Origin: Buchnera aphidicola (Mindarus abietinus)
GTDB taxonomy: Bacteria > Pseudomonadota > Gammaproteobacteria > Enterobacterales > Enterobacteriaceae
Direction: 5' to 3'
DNA length: 64,000 bases
Assembly (NCBI RefSeq): GCF_964059085.1
Contig: NZ_OZ060398.1
Location: forward strand, 11,354-75,353
A program made the translations under genes and the position numbers. The notes under the pieces are model-generated. The model was not told the DNA's origin. It did not search any database and worked only from the letters and a program-made list of their open reading frames with translations. Positions 22,740-35,443 of the stretch are shown in pieces (position 1 is the stretch's first letter; every line of letters begins with the position of its first letter).

Positions 22740-23504
22740 ATGTTAAATGATAATGACCTTTTGCGTTATAGCCGACACTTATTGTTAAAAGAAGTAGGAA
22801 TTGAAGGACAAGAAAAAATCCAAAGAAGTAAAGTTTTAATTATAGGATTAGGAGGATTAGGATCTATTGTTGCTATGTATTTATTATCTTCAGGAATAAA
22901 TACTTTATTTATTTCTGATGGAGATATTTTAGAGTTAAGTGACTTGCAGAGACAAATTATATATGATTCGGATCAATTAGGAAAATTAAAATCTAAGTTA
23001 GCTAAAAAACGCTTAATAAAAATGAATCCTAATTGTAAAGTTACAGCTATATCAAAATATCTTAATGAAAAAAATATTTATTCTTTTATTAAGAAGGTGG
23101 ATATAGTTTTAGATTGTACTGATAATTTAAAAACAAGAAGAATAATTAATAAATTTTGTGTAAAAGGAAACAAACCTTTATTAATTGCTTCAGCAATAGG
23201 ATTTAAAGGACAATTAATAGTTATTAAACCTCCTTGGAAATTTGGATGCTATTCATGTTTATGGCCAGAAAATATTAAAGAAAATAATAATTGTGAATCA
23301 TTAGGAATATTTTCTCCTATAACTGGAATAATAGGATTGTTCCAAGTTTTGGAGACTTTAAAATTAATTTTAAATAAAAAATCTTCAATAAATGGAAAAA
23401 TTCAATTATTTAATGGTTTGGATTTATCTATTAATCAAATAAATTTAAAAAAAGATATTTTTTGTTCAATATGCAGAGGAAAAAATGAAAATTACAGTAA
23501 ATGA
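22740..23504 (+). CDS. thiF: ThiS adenylyltransferase ThiF
   Basis: ThiF adenylates the C-terminus of ThiS, activating it to accept sulfur for the thiazole ring. It has 254 residues (E. coli 251). The nucleotide-binding loop is IIGLGGLGS, the E1-like RxxRQ region reads ELSDLQRQIIYD, and two zinc-binding CxxC pairs are seen as CYSCLWPE and CSICRG. The ATG comes 1 base after the thiE stop, and the end overlaps thiS by 20 bases, as in the E. coli operon. Confidence 0.95.
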   Translation: MLNDNDLLRYSRHLLLKEVGIEGQEKIQRSKVLIIGLGGLGSIVAMYLLSSGINTLFISDGDILELSDLQRQIIYDSDQLGKLKSKLAKKRLIKMNPNCKVTAISKYLNEKNIYSFIKKVDIVLDCTDNLKTRRIINKFCVKGNKPLLIASAIGFKGQLIVIKPPWKFGCYSCLWPENIKENNNCESLGIFSPITGIIGLFQVLETLKLILNKKSSINGKIQLFNGLDLSINQINLKKDIFCSICRGKNENYSK

Positions 23505-23685
23505 AAAAGAACTGATAATTACGTCTTCATTAATTCTTTCAGAATTAATTGAACAATTTCCAATATATTTAAAAAATTCCGCTATATCTGTAAATAATAA
23601 TATTATTCCTAAAAAAAATTGGAAAAAGTATACTTTAAAAAATAATGATAAAATTATTCTTTTTCATATTATTGCAGGGGGTTAG
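23485..23685 (+). CDS. thiS: Sulfur carrier protein ThiS
   Basis: ThiS is the ubiquitin-like carrier that delivers sulfur as a thiocarboxylate to ThiG. The 66-residue protein ends in the obligatory Gly-Gly (FHIIAGG), exactly at its C-terminus, so the functional end is preserved. The body, [20 protein letters not shown], is consistent with the beta-grasp fold. It overlaps the end of thiF by 20 bases and is followed by thiG after 4 bases. Confidence 0.93.
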   Translation: MKITVNEKELIITSSLILSELIEQFPIYLKNSAISVNNNIIPKKNWKKYTLKNNDKIILFHIIAGG

Positions 23686-23689
23686 TAGA

Positions 23690-24460
23690 ATGTTAAAAAT
23701 ATCAAATGAAAAATTTCGTTCGAGACTATTATTGGGAACGGGAAAATTTTCAAGTTCAGCTATAATGTTAGAATCAGTTAAAAAATCTGAAACAGAAATA
23801 ATAACATTAGCTATTGCAAGAATTGATCTTAATAAAAAACAAGAAAATTTTTTAAATCCTCTTAAAAAATTAAATGTAAAATTTTTACCTAATACTTCTG
23901 GAGCAAAAAGTTCTGAAGAAGCTGTTTTTGCAGCAATGTTAGCTAGAGAAGCACTAAATACAAATTGGATTAAGTTAGAAATTCATCCTGATACTAATTA
24001 TTTAATGCCTGATCCTATAGAAACATTAAAAGCTGCAGAATTATTAGTAAAAAAAAATTTTGTAGTGTTGCCATATTGTAGTGCGGATTTGGTTTTATGT
24101 AAAAGATTAGAGGAAGTAGGTTGTGCAGCAGTTATGCCTATTGGTGCTCCAATTGGAAGTAATAAAGGATTACAAACTATCGATATGTTAAAAATTATTA
24201 TTGAACAATCTAATGTTCCTGTAATAGTTGATGCAGGAATTGGTGCTCCTAGTGATGCTAGTAAAGCTATAGAAATTGGAGCAGATGCTGTTTTAGTTAA
24301 TACAGCAATTGCTGTATCTAATAATCCTGTTACTATGGCTAAATCTTTTTGTCTTTCAGTAAAAGCCGGTTATTTAGCTAGAAAAGCTAAATTACCTATA
24401 AAAAAGAAGTATGGTGAAGCCACCAGCCCCTTGACATCTTTTTTGATGAACAAGAGATAA
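23690..24460 (+). CDS. thiG: Thiazole synthase ThiG
   Basis: ThiG assembles thiazole phosphate from deoxyxylulose phosphate, dehydroglycine and ThiS thiocarboxylate. I use the ATG at 23690 ([20 protein letters not shown]), giving 256 residues as in E. coli; a start 15 codons upstream would run through thiS. The Schiff-base lysine motif [10 protein letters not shown] and the phosphate-binding regions [13 protein letters not shown] and VDAGIG are conserved. A strong GGGGG-containing ribosome site lies in the thiS end. Confidence 0.96.
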   Translation: MLKISNEKFRSRLLLGTGKFSSSAIMLESVKKSETEIITLAIARIDLNKKQENFLNPLKKLNVKFLPNTSGAKSSEEAVFAAMLAREALNTNWIKLEIHPDTNYLMPDPIETLKAAELLVKKNFVVLPYCSADLVLCKRLEEVGCAAVMPIGAPIGSNKGLQTIDMLKIIIEQSNVPVIVDAGIGAPSDASKAIEIGADAVLVNTAIAVSNNPVTMAKSFCLSVKAGYLARKAKLPIKKKYGEATSPLTSFLMNKR

Positions 24461-24466
24461 AAAATT

Positions 24467-25615
24467 ATGAAAAACAACTTTACTCAAGAATGGAAAACTT
24501 ATAATTGGGAAAAAATTGTTAAAAGTATTCAATCTAAAAATAATTCAGACATAAAAAAAGCATTATCTTCTGAGAAAGTGAATTCAGAAACTATAATGTC
24601 ATTATTATCTCCTTCTGCTAATTATTATATTGAAGAAATAGCACAAAGAGCAAAAAAATTAACACGCCAAAGATTTGGTAATATTGTTTCTTTATATATA
24701 CCTTTATATATTTCAAATTTATGTTCTAATGCTTGCTCTTATTGCGGTTTTTCTGTTTTAAATAATATTAAAAGAAAAACTTTAACTACTAAAGAAATAT
24801 TAGAAGAATGCAAATCAATTAAAGAATTAGGATTTGATAAAATATTATTAGTTAGTGGAGAACATGAAAAGAAAGTTGGAATGGATTATTTTAGAAAAAA
24901 TTTACCTATAGTAAGAAAAAAATTTAGCACTCTGACTATAGAATTTCAACCATTTTCTGTTAAAAACTATAAAGAATTAAAAACAATAGGTGTGGATGGA
25001 GTTCTTGTATATCAAGAAACATATAATTATAAATCATATTTACAACACCATTTAAAAGGAAAAAAAAGAGATTTTTTTTTTAGGTTAAACGCCCTTGAAA
25101 GAGTGGGTGACGCTAAGATAAATAATATAGGAATAGGAGTGTTATTAGGTTTATCAGATAGTTGGAGAGCAGACTGCTATTTTATGGCAATGCATCTTTT
25201 ATTTCTTAAAAAAAAATATTGGAGAAGCAATTTTTCAGTTTCTTTTCCTCGTATACAGCCTTGTATGGGTGGAATTTTATCAAAAAATTTTATTAATGAT
25301 CAAGAATTATTTCAATTGATTTGTGTTTTTAGGTTATTTTTTCCAGATGTAGAATTTTCTTTATCTACACGGGAAGATTCTATATTTAGAGATAATGTTA
25401 TTCCCATTGCAATTAATTCTATAAGTGCTTATTCTAAAACATATCCGGGGGGGTATTCAAAAGTATCAAATAATAAAAAAATAAAAAAATTAAAACAATT
25501 TGAAGTTAAAGATATTAGAACTCCAAAAGAAATAGAAAAAATGATAAAAAAATTGGGATTACAACCCATCTGGAAAGATTGGGATTACTATTTAGGGAAA
25601 AAATGTAATATTTAA
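24467..25615 (+). CDS. thiH: 2-iminoacetate synthase ThiH (tyrosine lyase)
   Basis: ThiH is a radical-SAM enzyme that cleaves tyrosine to dehydroglycine for the thiazole ring. It has 382 residues (E. coli 377). The iron-sulfur motif is intact: CSNACSYCGF. Further conserved stretches are LVSGEHEKKVG, VYQETYN and GIGVLLGLSDSWR. It closes the thi operon 6 bases after thiG and is convergent with rpoC. The presence of ThiH rather than ThiO is the enterobacterial, tyrosine-dependent route. Confidence 0.96.
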   Translation: MKNNFTQEWKTYNWEKIVKSIQSKNNSDIKKALSSEKVNSETIMSLLSPSANYYIEEIAQRAKKLTRQRFGNIVSLYIPLYISNLCSNACSYCGFSVLNNIKRKTLTTKEILEECKSIKELGFDKILLVSGEHEKKVGMDYFRKNLPIVRKKFSTLTIEFQPFSVKNYKELKTIGVDGVLVYQETYNYKSYLQHHLKGKKRDFFFRLNALERVGDAKINNIGIGVLLGLSDSWRADCYFMAMHLLFLKKKYWRSNFSVSFPRIQPCMGGILSKNFINDQELFQLICVFRLFFPDVEFSLSTREDSIFRDNVIPIAINSISAYSKTYPGGYSKVSNNKKIKKLKQFEVKDIRTPKEIEKMIKKLGLQPIWKDWDYYLGKKCNI

Positions 25616-25631
25616 GTTTAAAAAATTTTTT

Positions 25632-25670
25632 TATTCAAGAATATCTATTTTTTTAAGATATTCTTGAATA
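25632..25670. terminator. Bidirectional terminator between thiH and rpoC
   Basis: TATTCAAGAATATCT (25632-25646) and AGATATTCTTGAATA (25656-25670) are perfect 15-base complements with a T-rich loop, sitting between the convergent thiH and rpoC stop codons and flanked by T/A runs. Confidence 0.8.
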
Positions 25671-25696
25671 TTTTATAAAAAATTAACCGAATTATA

Positions 25697-28600
25697 TTAA
25701 TTTACTGTTAGTTCAGAATTTAAAAGTTCTGATAAATTTGCAGATGCTTCTTCAACAGTAATTTTTGATTGATTAGATACATCTGTTTTTTCTAAAGATT
25801 CTTTTCTATTACTTCTATTTTGGTGATAAGCATATCCAGTTCCAGCTGGAATTAATCTGCCAACAATAACATTCTCTTTTAACCCTCTTAACTCATCTCT
25901 CTTTCCTGCTACTGCTGCTTCAGTTAGTACTCTAGTAGTTTCTTGAAAAGATGCTGCAGAAATAAATGATTCTGTTGCTAAAGATGCTTTAGTGATTCCT
26001 AATAAATCTCTTAAAAAAGAAGCAGGTTTTTTTCCTTTTTTAATCAGTTTTTCGTTGGCTATTTTTATTCTTGAATATTCTACTTGTTCTCCTATTAAAA
26101 AATCCGAATTTCCAGAATTAAGAATAGTGGCTTTTCTTAACATTTGTCTTATTATTACTTCAATATGTTTGTCATTTATTTTCACTCCTTGAAGACGATA
26201 AACATCTTGAACTTCATTAACAATATATCGAGTAACTGATTGTACCCCTCTTAATCTAAGAATATCATGAGGAGATTCTGGACCATCTGATATTACATCT
26301 CCTTTCTCCACCCTTTCTCCTTCGAAAACATTTAATTGACGCCATTTGGGAATCATTTCTTCATATAAATTTTCATCGTTCATAGGATTAATAATTAATC
26401 TTCTTTTTCCTTTGGTTTCTTTTCCAAAAGAAACTAATCCACTGATTTCTGCTAGAATAGCCAGTTCTTTCGGTTTTCTAGCTTCAAAAAGATCAGCAAC
26501 TCTAGGTAATCCTCCTGTAATATCTTTTGTACCCCCAGATTCCTGAGGTATTCTAGCTAAGGTATCTCCAGAACTAATTTCAGTTAAATTTTCTAATTGT
26601 ACAATAGCTTTTCCAGGTAAAAAATATTGTGCTGGAACATCAGTACCTGGAATAAGTATATCTTTTCCATATGAATCTATAATTTTTAAAGATGGTCTTA
26701 AATCTTTACCTAAAGCAATTCTTTCAGAGATATCTAATACAACTATAGAAGAAAGACCGGTTAATTCATCGGTTTGTCTAATAATACTTTGTCCTTCTAT
26801 CATGTCAATAAATTGAACAAATCCTTTTACTTCACTAATTACCGGAATCGTATGAGGATCCCATATAGCAACAGTTTCTCCGGATTTAACTTTTTTTCCA
26901 TTTCCTTTAGTAAGGATCGTCCCATAGGGAACTTTATAACTTTCTTTTGTTCGTCCAAAAGAATCAATCATGTTTAATTCAACATTTCTAGATAAAATAA
27001 TAATTTGTCCTTTAGAATTCATAATAGATTTTGCATTATTTAGTCTAATAGTTCCTTCATTTTTTACTTGAATATTGGACTCAGCCGCAACTCTTGAAGC
27101 AGCTCCTCCAATATGAAAGGTTCGCATAGTTAATTGAGTACCTGGTTCTCCAATAGACTGAGCAGCAATAACGCCAATAGCTTCTCCTTTATTTACTAAA
27201 TTTCCCCTAGCAAGGTCTCTTCCATAGCAATTTGCACAGACTCCAAAACTCGTATTGCAATGTACTACTGATCTAACCTTGACGTTGTCTATAGAATTTT
27301 CTTCTAAAATATTACACCATTGTTCGTTTAATAACGTATTTCTAGGAATCAGGATACTTATGGAATTAGGTTTTAAAACATTTTCAGCGGTAACTCTGCC
27401 TAGAACTCGTTCTCTTAAAGGTTCTTTAACATCTCCTCCTTCTATAACAGGAGTCATGATAATTCCTTTATTTGTATTACAATCGTTTTGTGTTACAACT
27501 AAATCTTGAGCTACGTCAACTAGACGGCGAGTTAAATATCCAGAATTAGCCGTTTTTAAAGCAGTATCTGCTAATCCCTTTCTTGCTCCATGTGTAGAAA
27601 TAAAATATTGTAATACATTTAATCCTTCACGGAAATTAGCAGTGATTGGTGTTTCAATAATTGAACCGTCTGGTTTTGCCATTAGTCCTCTCATTCCTGC
27701 TAATTGTCTAATTTGAGCTGCTGATCCTCTTGCTCCTGAATCTGCCATCATAAATATGCTATTAAAAGATTTTTGTATTTTTCTTTTCCCTTTTTTATCT
27801 ATTGTAAATTCTGTAGATAAATTTTTCATCATTGCTTTAGAAACACGTTCATTAGCAGCAGCCCATATATCTATTACTTTATTATATCTTTCTCCTAAAG
27901 TTACTAATCCGGATTGGAATTGATCCTGTATTTCTACAACTTCTTTTTCTGCTTCTGTAATAATTTCTATTTTTTCATCAGGTATCACCATATCATCAAT
28001 TCCAACTGATGCTCCAGATCTAGCAGCATAAGAAAAACCAGTATACATAATTTGATCAGCAAAATTAACAGTATCTTTTATACCTAAAATTCTATAACAA
28101 GTATTTAACATTTCAGAAATACTTTTTTTCCCTAATGTTTTATTAACAATACTAAAAGAAAGACCTTTTGGAACTATCATCCATAAAATAGATCTTCCAA
28201 TAGTTGTATTTATAATTTTTTTACTTTTGATAAATTGATTATTTTCAATTTTTTTATATTCTGTAATTCTTACTTTAACAGATGCATGTAAGTTAACTAA
28301 ACCTAAATAATAGATTCTTTCTGCTTCTTTGGGGTTACTTAATAACATTCCCTCCCCCTTTCCATTAATAGTTTTTCTAGTCATATAATACAATCCTAGT
28401 ACTACATCTTGAGAAGGAACTATAATTGGATCCCCATTTGCTGGAGAAAGAATATTGTTGGTGGACATCATTAATGCTTTTGCTTCTAATTGAGCTTCCA
28501 ATGTTAAAGGAACGTGTACTGCCATCTGATCTCCATCAAAATCAGCATTATATGCGGCACAGACTAAAGGATGTAGTTGTATAGCTTTTCCTTCAATTAA

Positions 28601-29920
28601 AATTGGCTCAAATGCTTGAATTCCTAATCTATGTAAAGTGGGTGCTCGATTTAATAAAACAGGATGTTCTTTAATAACTTCATCTAGAATATCCCATACA
28701 ATAGGCTCTTCTCGTTCAACCATTTTTTTTGCTGATTTTATTGTAGTTGCTAAACCTCTGACTTCTAATTTTCCATAAATAAATGGTTTGAATAATTCTA
28801 AAGCCATTTTTTTAGGCAAGCCACATTGATGTAAACGAAGATATGGACCAACAGTAATAACTGATCTTCCGGAATAATCAACTCTTTTTCCCAGCAAGTT
28901 TTGTCTAAATCTACCTTGTTTCCCTTTAATCATATCAGCTAATGATTTAAGAGGTCTTTTATTTGATCCCGTTATAGCTCTACCTCTTCTTCCGTTATCT
29001 AATAGAGCATCTACAGCTTCCTGTAACATTCTTTTTTCGTTTCTAACAATTATATCGGGAGCTGATAGTTCTAATAGACGTTTTAATCGATTATTTCTAT
29101 TAATTACACGACGATACAAATCATTTAAGTCAGAAGTAGCAAATCTTCCACCATCTAAAGGAACGAGTGGGCGGAGATCAGGAGGTAGTACAGGAAGAAC
29201 AGTTAAAATCATCCATTCTGGTTTATTGTTAGATAGAATGAATGATTCTATTAACTTAATTCTTTTTGTAATTTTTTTTCTTTTGGTTTCCGAATTTGTA
29301 TCTTGCAGTTCCTGTCTTAAATTTTCGCATTCTTCCTTTAAATTCATATGAATTAAAAGTTCTTGTATAGCTTCAGCTCCCATTTTTGCATTAAACTCAT
29401 CTCCAAATTCTTCTATAGCATCTAGATATTGCTCTTCTGTTAAAATTTGTTTTTTTTCGAGATTAGTCATTCCACTATCAATTACAACATAAGACTCAAA
29501 GTATAAAACTCTTTCTATATCTCTTAGTGGCATATCTAATAAAAGACCAATTCTAGAAGGAAGAGATTTTAAAAACCAAATGTGAGCTGTTGGAGAAGAC
29601 AATTCAATATGTCCCATTCTATCTCTGCGAACTTTACTTTGAGTAACTTCTACTCCACATTTTTCACAAATAACACCTCTGTGTTTTAATCGTTTATATT
29701 TTCCACATAGACATTCGTAATCTTTAACAGGACCAAATATTCTAGCACAAAATAAACCATCTCTTTCTGGTTTAAAGGTTCTATAATTTATTGTTTCTGG
29801 TTTTTTTACTTCTCCAAAAGACCAAGAACGAATCATATCAGGTGCTGCTAAAGCAATTTTTATTGCATCAAATTCTTCTGTTTTAGTTTGTGATTTTAAA
29901 AATTTTAATAAATCTTTCAC
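25697..29920 (-). CDS. rpoC: DNA-directed RNA polymerase beta' subunit
   Basis: This is the catalytic largest subunit of RNA polymerase. It has 1407 residues, identical in length to E. coli. The N-terminal zinc finger ([20 protein letters not shown]), the magnesium-binding loop [12 protein letters not shown] near residue 460, the bridge-helix region ([20 protein letters not shown]) and the C-terminal QNRSNRKE segment are all present. It ends the rplKAJL-rpoBC operon, 51 bases after rpoB. Confidence 0.98.
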   Translation of the reverse strand: MKDLLKFLKSQTKTEEFDAIKIALAAPDMIRSWSFGEVKKPETINYRTFKPERDGLFCARIFGPVKDYECLCGKYKRLKHRGVICEKCGVEVTQSKVRRDRMGHIELSSPTAHIWFLKSLPSRIGLLLDMPLRDIERVLYFESYVVIDSGMTNLEKKQILTEEQYLDAIEEFGDEFNAKMGAEAIQELLIHMNLKEECENLRQELQDTNSETKRKKITKRIKLIESFILSNNKPEWMILTVLPVLPPDLRPLVPLDGGRFATSDLNDLYRRVINRNNRLKRLLELSAPDIIVRNEKRMLQEAVDALLDNGRRGRAITGSNKRPLKSLADMIKGKQGRFRQNLLGKRVDYSGRSVITVGPYLRLHQCGLPKKMALELFKPFIYGKLEVRGLATTIKSAKKMVEREEPIVWDILDEVIKEHPVLLNRAPTLHRLGIQAFEPILIEGKAIQLHPLVCAAYNADFDGDQMAVHVPLTLEAQLEAKALMMSTNNILSPANGDPIIVPSQDVVLGLYYMTRKTINGKGEGMLLSNPKEAERIYYLGLVNLHASVKVRITEYKKIENNQFIKSKKIINTTIGRSILWMIVPKGLSFSIVNKTLGKKSISEMLNTCYRILGIKDTVNFADQIMYTGFSYAARSGASVGIDDMVIPDEKIEIITEAEKEVVEIQDQFQSGLVTLGERYNKVIDIWAAANERVSKAMMKNLSTEFTIDKKGKRKIQKSFNSIFMMADSGARGSAAQIRQLAGMRGLMAKPDGSIIETPITANFREGLNVLQYFISTHGARKGLADTALKTANSGYLTRRLVDVAQDLVVTQNDCNTNKGIIMTPVIEGGDVKEPLRERVLGRVTAENVLKPNSISILIPRNTLLNEQWCNILEENSIDNVKVRSVVHCNTSFGVCANCYGRDLARGNLVNKGEAIGVIAAQSIGEPGTQLTMRTFHIGGAASRVAAESNIQVKNEGTIRLNNAKSIMNSKGQIIILSRNVELNMIDSFGRTKESYKVPYGTILTKGNGKKVKSGETVAIWDPHTIPVISEVKGFVQFIDMIEGQSIIRQTDELTGLSSIVVLDISERIALGKDLRPSLKIIDSYGKDILIPGTDVPAQYFLPGKAIVQLENLTEISSGDTLARIPQESGGTKDITGGLPRVADLFEARKPKELAILAEISGLVSFGKETKGKRRLIINPMNDENLYEEMIPKWRQLNVFEGERVEKGDVISDGPESPHDILRLRGVQSVTRYIVNEVQDVYRLQGVKINDKHIEVIIRQMLRKATILNSGNSDFLIGEQVEYSRIKIANEKLIKKGKKPASFLRDLLGITKASLATESFISAASFQETTRVLTEAAVAGKRDELRGLKENVIVGRLIPAGTGYAYHQNRSNRKESLEKTDVSNQSKITVEEASANLSELLNSELTVN

Positions 29921-29971
29921 GGATTGATTCCCGTTGAGGTAAAGAGTTGCAGTGTTAGCAATTAATATATT

Positions 29972-32900
29972 TTATTTTTCTTCTAATTCTATATTAATTC
30001 CTAATGATCTAATCTCTTTTAACAGTACATTAAAAGATTCCGGCATTCCAGGTTCCATTTGATGATTGCCATCAACTATATTCTTATACATTTTAGTTCT
30101 TCCATTAACATCATCAGATTTTACGGTTAACATTTCCTGTAAAGTATAAGAAGCTCCATAAGCTTCTAGCGCCCATACTTCCATTTCTCCAAAACGTTGC
30201 CCACCAAATTGAGCCTTTCCACCTAATGGTTGTTGTGTAATTAAACTATAAGATCCTGTAGATCGCGCATGCATTTTATCATCAACTAAATGATTTAATT
30301 TAAGCATATACATATATCCGACTGTTACCGGTCTTTCAAATTTTTCTCCTGTTCTTCCATCAAATAAATTAATTTGGCCTGAAGCAGGTAAATCAGCTAA
30401 TAATAGTAATGCTTTTATTTCAGTTTCAGTAGCTCCATCAAATACTGGAGTAGCAATTGGCATACCTTCTTTTAAATTTTTTGCTAAAGAAAATATTTCT
30501 TCATCTGTAAATAAGTCTAAATTTACTTTTTGTCTAACATTATCTCCTAAATCAAATACTTTTTGTAAAAAAATTTTTATCTTTTCTACTTTTTTTTTCT
30601 TTTTTAGTAAAGAATTAATTTTTTCACCTATTCCCTTAGCGGCCATTCCTAAGTGGGTTTCTAAAATTTGACCTATATTCATTCTAGAAGGCACTCCTAA
30701 TGGATTTAAAACAATATCCACTGGAATTCCATTTTTATCATAAGGCATATCTTCTATAGGATTAATTTTTGAAATCACACCTTTATTTCCATGCCTTCCT
30801 GCCATTTTATCCCCAGGTTGTATCTGTCTTTTAACAGCTAAATATACTTTTACTATTTTTAAAATTCCTGGAGCTAAATCATCTCCTTGAGTTATTTTTT
30901 TTCTTTTTTCTTCTATTTTTTTTTCAAATTTTCTTTTTAATTCATAATATTGATCAAATAATTTTGTTAGTTGTTCTTTTTTTTCCTTTATAGAAAAATT
31001 TAATAATTCTTCATGGGATAATTTATTAATACTTTCTTTTGAAAATCCAGAGGATATTAATAAATTTTTAATTCTATTAAATAATCCAAATTCAAAAATT
31101 TTAAATTCTTCAGTTAAGTCTTTTTTAACATTTTTTAAATGCATTTCTTCAATTTCTAATGTTCTTTTATCTTTTTTAATTCCATCTCTAGTAAAAATTT
31201 GAACATCTATAATTGTTCCTGAAATTCCATTGGGAACTCTTAAAGAAGAGTCTTTTACATCAGATGCTTTTTCTCCAAAAATAGCGCGTAATAGTTTTTC
31301 TTCTGGTGTAAGTTGAGTTTCCCCTTTAGGTGTAACTTTTCCAACTAAAATATCTCCATCTGTTACTTCTGCTCCAATATATACTATTCCAGATTCGTCT
31401 AATTTAGATAATGCAGATTCTCCAACATTAGGTATATCTGAAGTAATTTCTTCTATTCCTAATTTAGTATCTCTAGATATACAAGAAAGTTCTTGAATAT
31501 GAATAGTAGTAAATCGATCTTCTTGAACTACTTTTTCTGATATTAAAATGGAGTCTTCGAAATTATATCCGTTCCAAGGCATAAAAGCTACTCGCATATT
31601 TTGGCCTAACGCTAATTCTCCAAGATCTGTAGATGGACCATCAGCTAACACATCTTTTTTTTTCACAATTTCATTAGGCTGAACACATGGTATTTGATTA
31701 ATACAAGTGTTTTGGTTTGATCGAGTGTATTTAGTTAGATTATATATATCTATACCAGCTTCATCTGAGACTGTTTCCGATTCATTTACTTTGATAACTA
31801 TTCTAGATGCATCTACATATTCGACTAACCCACCTCTTTTTGCAACGATAGTAACTCCAGAATCTACAGCAACAGCTCTTTCCATCCCAGTTCCTACTAA
31901 AGGTTTATCTGATTTTAATGTTGGAATAGCTTGTCTTTGCATGTTAGCTCCCATGAGAGCTCTATTAGCATCATCGTGTTCTAAAAAAGGAATAAGAGAT
32001 GCTCCAACAGAAACAATTTGTTGAGTAGAAACGTCCATATAGTCTACTTTATTTCTATGAAATAAACCGGATTCTCCTTTATTTCTACATGTAACTAATT
32101 CTTCTAAAAAATTTCCGTTTTTATCTAAATTTGTATTAGCCTGCGCAATAATAAAATCTCCTTCTTCAATAGCCGATAGATATTGAATTTTATTAGTTAC
32201 AGTAGAGTTTTTAACTTTCCGATAAGGTGTTTCTAAAAATCCGTATTCATTAGCATGAGCATATACAGATAAAGAGTTAATTAAACCGATATTAGGGCCT
32301 TCAGGAGTTTCTATAGGACAAACTCTTCCATAATGAGTAGGATGAACATCTCTAACTTCAAATCCAGCTCTTTCTCTAGTTAAACCTCCTACTCCGAGTG
32401 CAGAAATTCTTCTTTTGTGTGTAATTTCTGATAAAGGATTGTTTTGGTCCATAAATTGAGATAATTGACTTGATCCAAAGAATTCTTTTACAGCAGCCGA
32501 AATTGGTTTAGCATTGATAATATCTTGCGGCATCAAAGTTTCTAAATCTCCAAGCGACAATCTATCTTTTACTGCTCTTTCTACTCTAACTAATCCTATT
32601 CTAAATTGATTTTCTGCCATTTCTCCAATAGATCGAATTCTTCTATTTCCCAAATGATCTATATCATCCACTTCTCCTCTTCCATTTCGGATGTTAATTA
32701 ATTTTTTAATAACATCTACAATATCTGATTTTTTTAATGTATTAGGTCCAAATATCTCTTTTCTATATAAGGAGCAATTAAATTTCATTCTTCCAACAGA
32801 AGATAAGTCATATCTATCTTCCGAAAAAAATAAGTTTGAAAATAAAGTTTCTGCTGCTTCTTTTGTAGGAGGTTCTCCTGGACGCATCATTCTATAAATT

Positions 32901-33997
32901 TCTATTAAAGCACTATTTTTATCAACTGTAGAGTCAATTTTTAAAGTTTCCGAAATGTAAGGACCATGATCTAAATCATTAGTAAATAATGTTTCAATTT
33001 TTTTAAAACCTGCAAGTTTTATTTTTTCAAATATCTCAAAAGTAAGTTCTGTGTTAGCTAAAGCTATAATTTCACCAGTGGAAACATTGAAATAATTTTT
33101 TGATAAAATTTTTCCTATGATATATTCAGCAGGAACTTGTAAACTTTCAACTTTATTATCAATTAATCTTTTTATATGATTAGCAGTTACTCTTCTTCCT
33201 TTTTCTACATATAATATATTATTATTGCAGGTTATATTAAATGAAGCTGTTTCTCCTCTTAATCTTTCAGGTATTAATTGCATTTCAATTTTTTTATCTT
33301 TGATAAGATATATATTAGTTTTAAAAAAAATATTTAATATATCTTCAGAAGTATAGTTTAAAGCTTTTAATATAATTGTTACGGGTAATTTTCTTCTTCT
33401 ATCGATTCGAACAAATAAATGATCTTTAGGATCAAATTCAAAATCTAACCAAGAACCTCTATAAGGAATAATTCTTGCGTTATATAATACTTTTCCAGAA
33501 GAATGAGTTTTTCCTTTATCACTATCGAAAAATACTCCAGGGCTTCGATGCAGTTGAGAAACTATAACTCTTTCTGTTCCATTAATAATAAATGTTCCAT
33601 TATCTGTCATTAAAGGAATTTCTCCCATATATACTTCTTGTTCTTTTATATCTTTTATAATCGATTTAAAAGTATCTTTTTCATAGATTATTAATCGTAA
33701 TTTAACTCGTAGAGGAGCGGAATATGTTGTACCTCGAATATGACATTCTTTTACATCAAAAACAATTTTTCCTAAACGATATCCCACGTATTGAAGTTCA
33801 GCATTTCCATTATAACCTTTGATTGGAAAAACTGACCGAAATGCTGCTTCTAGTCCATAAATTCCCTTTTTATCTTTTTTAATAAATTTCTTAAAAGAGT
33901 TTATTTGTATAGAAAGAAGATAAGGTATTTCTAACACTTTTGGACGTTTTCCAAAATCTTTTCGAATTCTTTTTTTTTCGGTATAAGAGTAAACCAT
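29972..33997 (-). CDS. rpoB: DNA-directed RNA polymerase beta subunit
   Basis: This is the second catalytic subunit of RNA polymerase and the rifampicin target. From the ATG at 33997 ([20 protein letters not shown]) it has 1341 residues (E. coli 1342). That start is preceded by a good GAGGAACTCC ribosome site and matches E. coli; an upstream start at 34009 is rejected. The rifampicin region reads [20 protein letters not shown] with RRISALG following. The [13 protein letters not shown] lysine-rich motif and the C-terminal clamp are intact. Confidence 0.98.
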   Translation of the reverse strand: MVYSYTEKKRIRKDFGKRPKVLEIPYLLSIQINSFKKFIKKDKKGIYGLEAAFRSVFPIKGYNGNAELQYVGYRLGKIVFDVKECHIRGTTYSAPLRVKLRLIIYEKDTFKSIIKDIKEQEVYMGEIPLMTDNGTFIINGTERVIVSQLHRSPGVFFDSDKGKTHSSGKVLYNARIIPYRGSWLDFEFDPKDHLFVRIDRRRKLPVTIILKALNYTSEDILNIFFKTNIYLIKDKKIEMQLIPERLRGETASFNITCNNNILYVEKGRRVTANHIKRLIDNKVESLQVPAEYIIGKILSKNYFNVSTGEIIALANTELTFEIFEKIKLAGFKKIETLFTNDLDHGPYISETLKIDSTVDKNSALIEIYRMMRPGEPPTKEAAETLFSNLFFSEDRYDLSSVGRMKFNCSLYRKEIFGPNTLKKSDIVDVIKKLINIRNGRGEVDDIDHLGNRRIRSIGEMAENQFRIGLVRVERAVKDRLSLGDLETLMPQDIINAKPISAAVKEFFGSSQLSQFMDQNNPLSEITHKRRISALGVGGLTRERAGFEVRDVHPTHYGRVCPIETPEGPNIGLINSLSVYAHANEYGFLETPYRKVKNSTVTNKIQYLSAIEEGDFIIAQANTNLDKNGNFLEELVTCRNKGESGLFHRNKVDYMDVSTQQIVSVGASLIPFLEHDDANRALMGANMQRQAIPTLKSDKPLVGTGMERAVAVDSGVTIVAKRGGLVEYVDASRIVIKVNESETVSDEAGIDIYNLTKYTRSNQNTCINQIPCVQPNEIVKKKDVLADGPSTDLGELALGQNMRVAFMPWNGYNFEDSILISEKVVQEDRFTTIHIQELSCISRDTKLGIEEITSDIPNVGESALSKLDESGIVYIGAEVTDGDILVGKVTPKGETQLTPEEKLLRAIFGEKASDVKDSSLRVPNGISGTIIDVQIFTRDGIKKDKRTLEIEEMHLKNVKKDLTEEFKIFEFGLFNRIKNLLISSGFSKESINKLSHEELLNFSIKEKKEQLTKLFDQYYELKRKFEKKIEEKRKKITQGDDLAPGILKIVKVYLAVKRQIQPGDKMAGRHGNKGVISKINPIEDMPYDKNGIPVDIVLNPLGVPSRMNIGQILETHLGMAAKGIGEKINSLLKKKKKVEKIKIFLQKVFDLGDNVRQKVNLDLFTDEEIFSLAKNLKEGMPIATPVFDGATETEIKALLLLADLPASGQINLFDGRTGEKFERPVTVGYMYMLKLNHLVDDKMHARSTGSYSLITQQPLGGKAQFGGQRFGEMEVWALEAYGASYTLQEMLTVKSDDVNGRTKMYKNIVDGNHQMEPGMPESFNVLLKEIRSLGINIELEEK

Positions 33998-34139
33998 GGA
34001 GTTCCTCAACTAACTAAAGGTCAAGCTTTTTCTTATTGAGAAAAGTTATTGTTTTTTTCTTGTTATATTTTATATATATGGTGAATAACATTTTTATAAG
34101 AAAGAATTTTTATATAAATAATATCAATATATTTTAAAA

Positions 34140-34165
34140 AGCTGGTGATTATTATCTCACCAGCT
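34140..34165 (-). terminator. Attenuator hairpin between rplL and rpoB
   Basis: AGCTGGTGA and TCACCAGCT are perfect 9-base complements around an 8-base loop. On the minus strand the stem is followed by a run of five T, the form of an intrinsic terminator. E. coli has an attenuator and processing site at the same place, lowering rpoBC expression relative to rplL. Confidence 0.8.
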
Positions 34166-34226
34166 AACAATATTGATTTAATTTTTATTAAAAGTATTCT
34201 TATATACTATAAAATAAGATTTATAT

Positions 34227-34595
34227 TTATTTGATTTCAATTTCAGCACCAGCATCTTCTAAAACTTTTTTTAAAGATAAAGAATCATTTTTGTTAAGAT
34301 TTTCTTTAATTACAACAGGAGCAGATTCTACAAGATCTTTTGCTTCTTTTAAACCTAATCCAGTAGCACTACGCGCAGCCTTAATAACTGCAATTTTATT
34401 TTTTCCTATAGATTTTAAAAAAACATTAAATTCTGTTTTTTCTTCCGTATTAGATGTATTTTGATTATTTCCAGAGTTATTTTGAGAAGCGGCAGAGACA
34501 TTAAATTTTTTTTCCATATCAGAAATAAGATCAATTACATTAGTAACTGACATATCAGCGATAGCTTCTATAATTTGTTCTTTTGTAATAGGCAT
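34227..34595 (-). CDS. rplL: 50S ribosomal protein L7/L12
   Basis: L7/L12 dimers form the ribosomal stalk that recruits translation GTPases. It has 122 residues (E. coli 121). The N-terminal dimerisation helix ([20 protein letters not shown]), the flexible linker (here Asn/Ser-rich rather than Ala-rich) and the C-terminal factor-binding domain with [20 protein letters not shown] are visible. A GGAAAAAA ribosome site precedes the ATG. It lies after rplJ and before the rpoB attenuator. Confidence 0.96.
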   Translation of the reverse strand: MPITKEQIIEAIADMSVTNVIDLISDMEKKFNVSAASQNNSGNNQNTSNTEEKTEFNVFLKSIGKNKIAVIKAARSATGLGLKEAKDLVESAPVVIKENLNKNDSLSLKKVLEDAGAEIEIK

Positions 34596-34688
34596 GAAAG
34601 TTTTTTTCCTGAAATAAATTTAGACACTGTTTATATAATATTCAAAATTAGCTGAATTTATTTACAAAGTAATTAATTTTAAAAGAAA

Positions 34689-35174
34689 TTACTTGTCTTT
34701 TATAGCGATCAAAGTTCTAAGAAGTTTACCTAGAGTTATTTCTTGCATAATTTTAATTATATAAATTATACTTTCTTTGTATGTTGGCATAGCTGCGAGT
34801 TGATCAATTTTTGAAGAAGATAATGATTTAGATTTTAAAGCAGCTCCAATAATTTGAAAATTTTTATTTTCCATTGAAAATTTTTTAAAAATTCTAGCAG
34901 CACTTCCTGGATGTTCCATAGAAAAAGCAATTAATATAGGTCCTGATAATTTTTTTTTTAAACATTCAAATTGGGTTCCTTTAAATGCTAATTTTAATAA
35001 ATTATTTCGAACTACATTAAAAATAATTCCATTTTTTCTTGATTTTTTTCTAAGATAATTAATTTTATTTGCAATTATTCCCCTAGAATCTGCAATTATT
35101 GCTGATAATGCTAAATTTGCAGTTTTATGCATATTCGCAACAATTGTTTTTTTTTTCTGAAGGTTTAATCCCAT
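34689..35174 (-). CDS. rplJ: 50S ribosomal protein L10
   Basis: L10 anchors the L7/L12 stalk. It has 161 residues (E. coli 165), starting MGLNLQKKKTIVANMHKTAN, with conserved VVRNNLLKLAFKGTQFECL and AYSMEHPG-like AFSMEHPGSAARIF. A 269-base leader separates it from rplA. In E. coli that leader holds the L10 promoter and the L10-L7/L12 autoregulatory site; here it is so AT-rich that I cannot define the site. Confidence 0.95.
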   Translation of the reverse strand: MGLNLQKKKTIVANMHKTANLALSAIIADSRGIIANKINYLRKKSRKNGIIFNVVRNNLLKLAFKGTQFECLKKKLSGPILIAFSMEHPGSAARIFKKFSMENKNFQIIGAALKSKSLSSSKIDQLAAMPTYKESIIYIIKIMQEITLGKLLRTLIAIKDK

Positions 35175-35443
35175 TTATTTTATACTCCTAGATTTTTAAT
35201 ACAAAAAATAATTTAATTTAGAGTTTTTTTAAATTAAAAAGATAACGAATATGTTATACTTTAATACTTATGTTTTTAGTATAATTTATAATAAATAAAA
35301 AAAATTTATTTTGTTTATATAAAAATATAAAAAATAATTTTAATTATTAAAAATAATCATTTTAATTTAATTAAAATTATATATTTTTTATATGTAAAAA
35401 TTATAAAAATGTTATTTAATTGTATTAATTAGAATAATTAATA

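Noticed and set aside
25992-32897. Several open frames of 60-105 codons on the plus strand inside rpoC and rpoB
   Set aside because: They are antisense to highly conserved coding sequence, lack ribosome sites and match no family.
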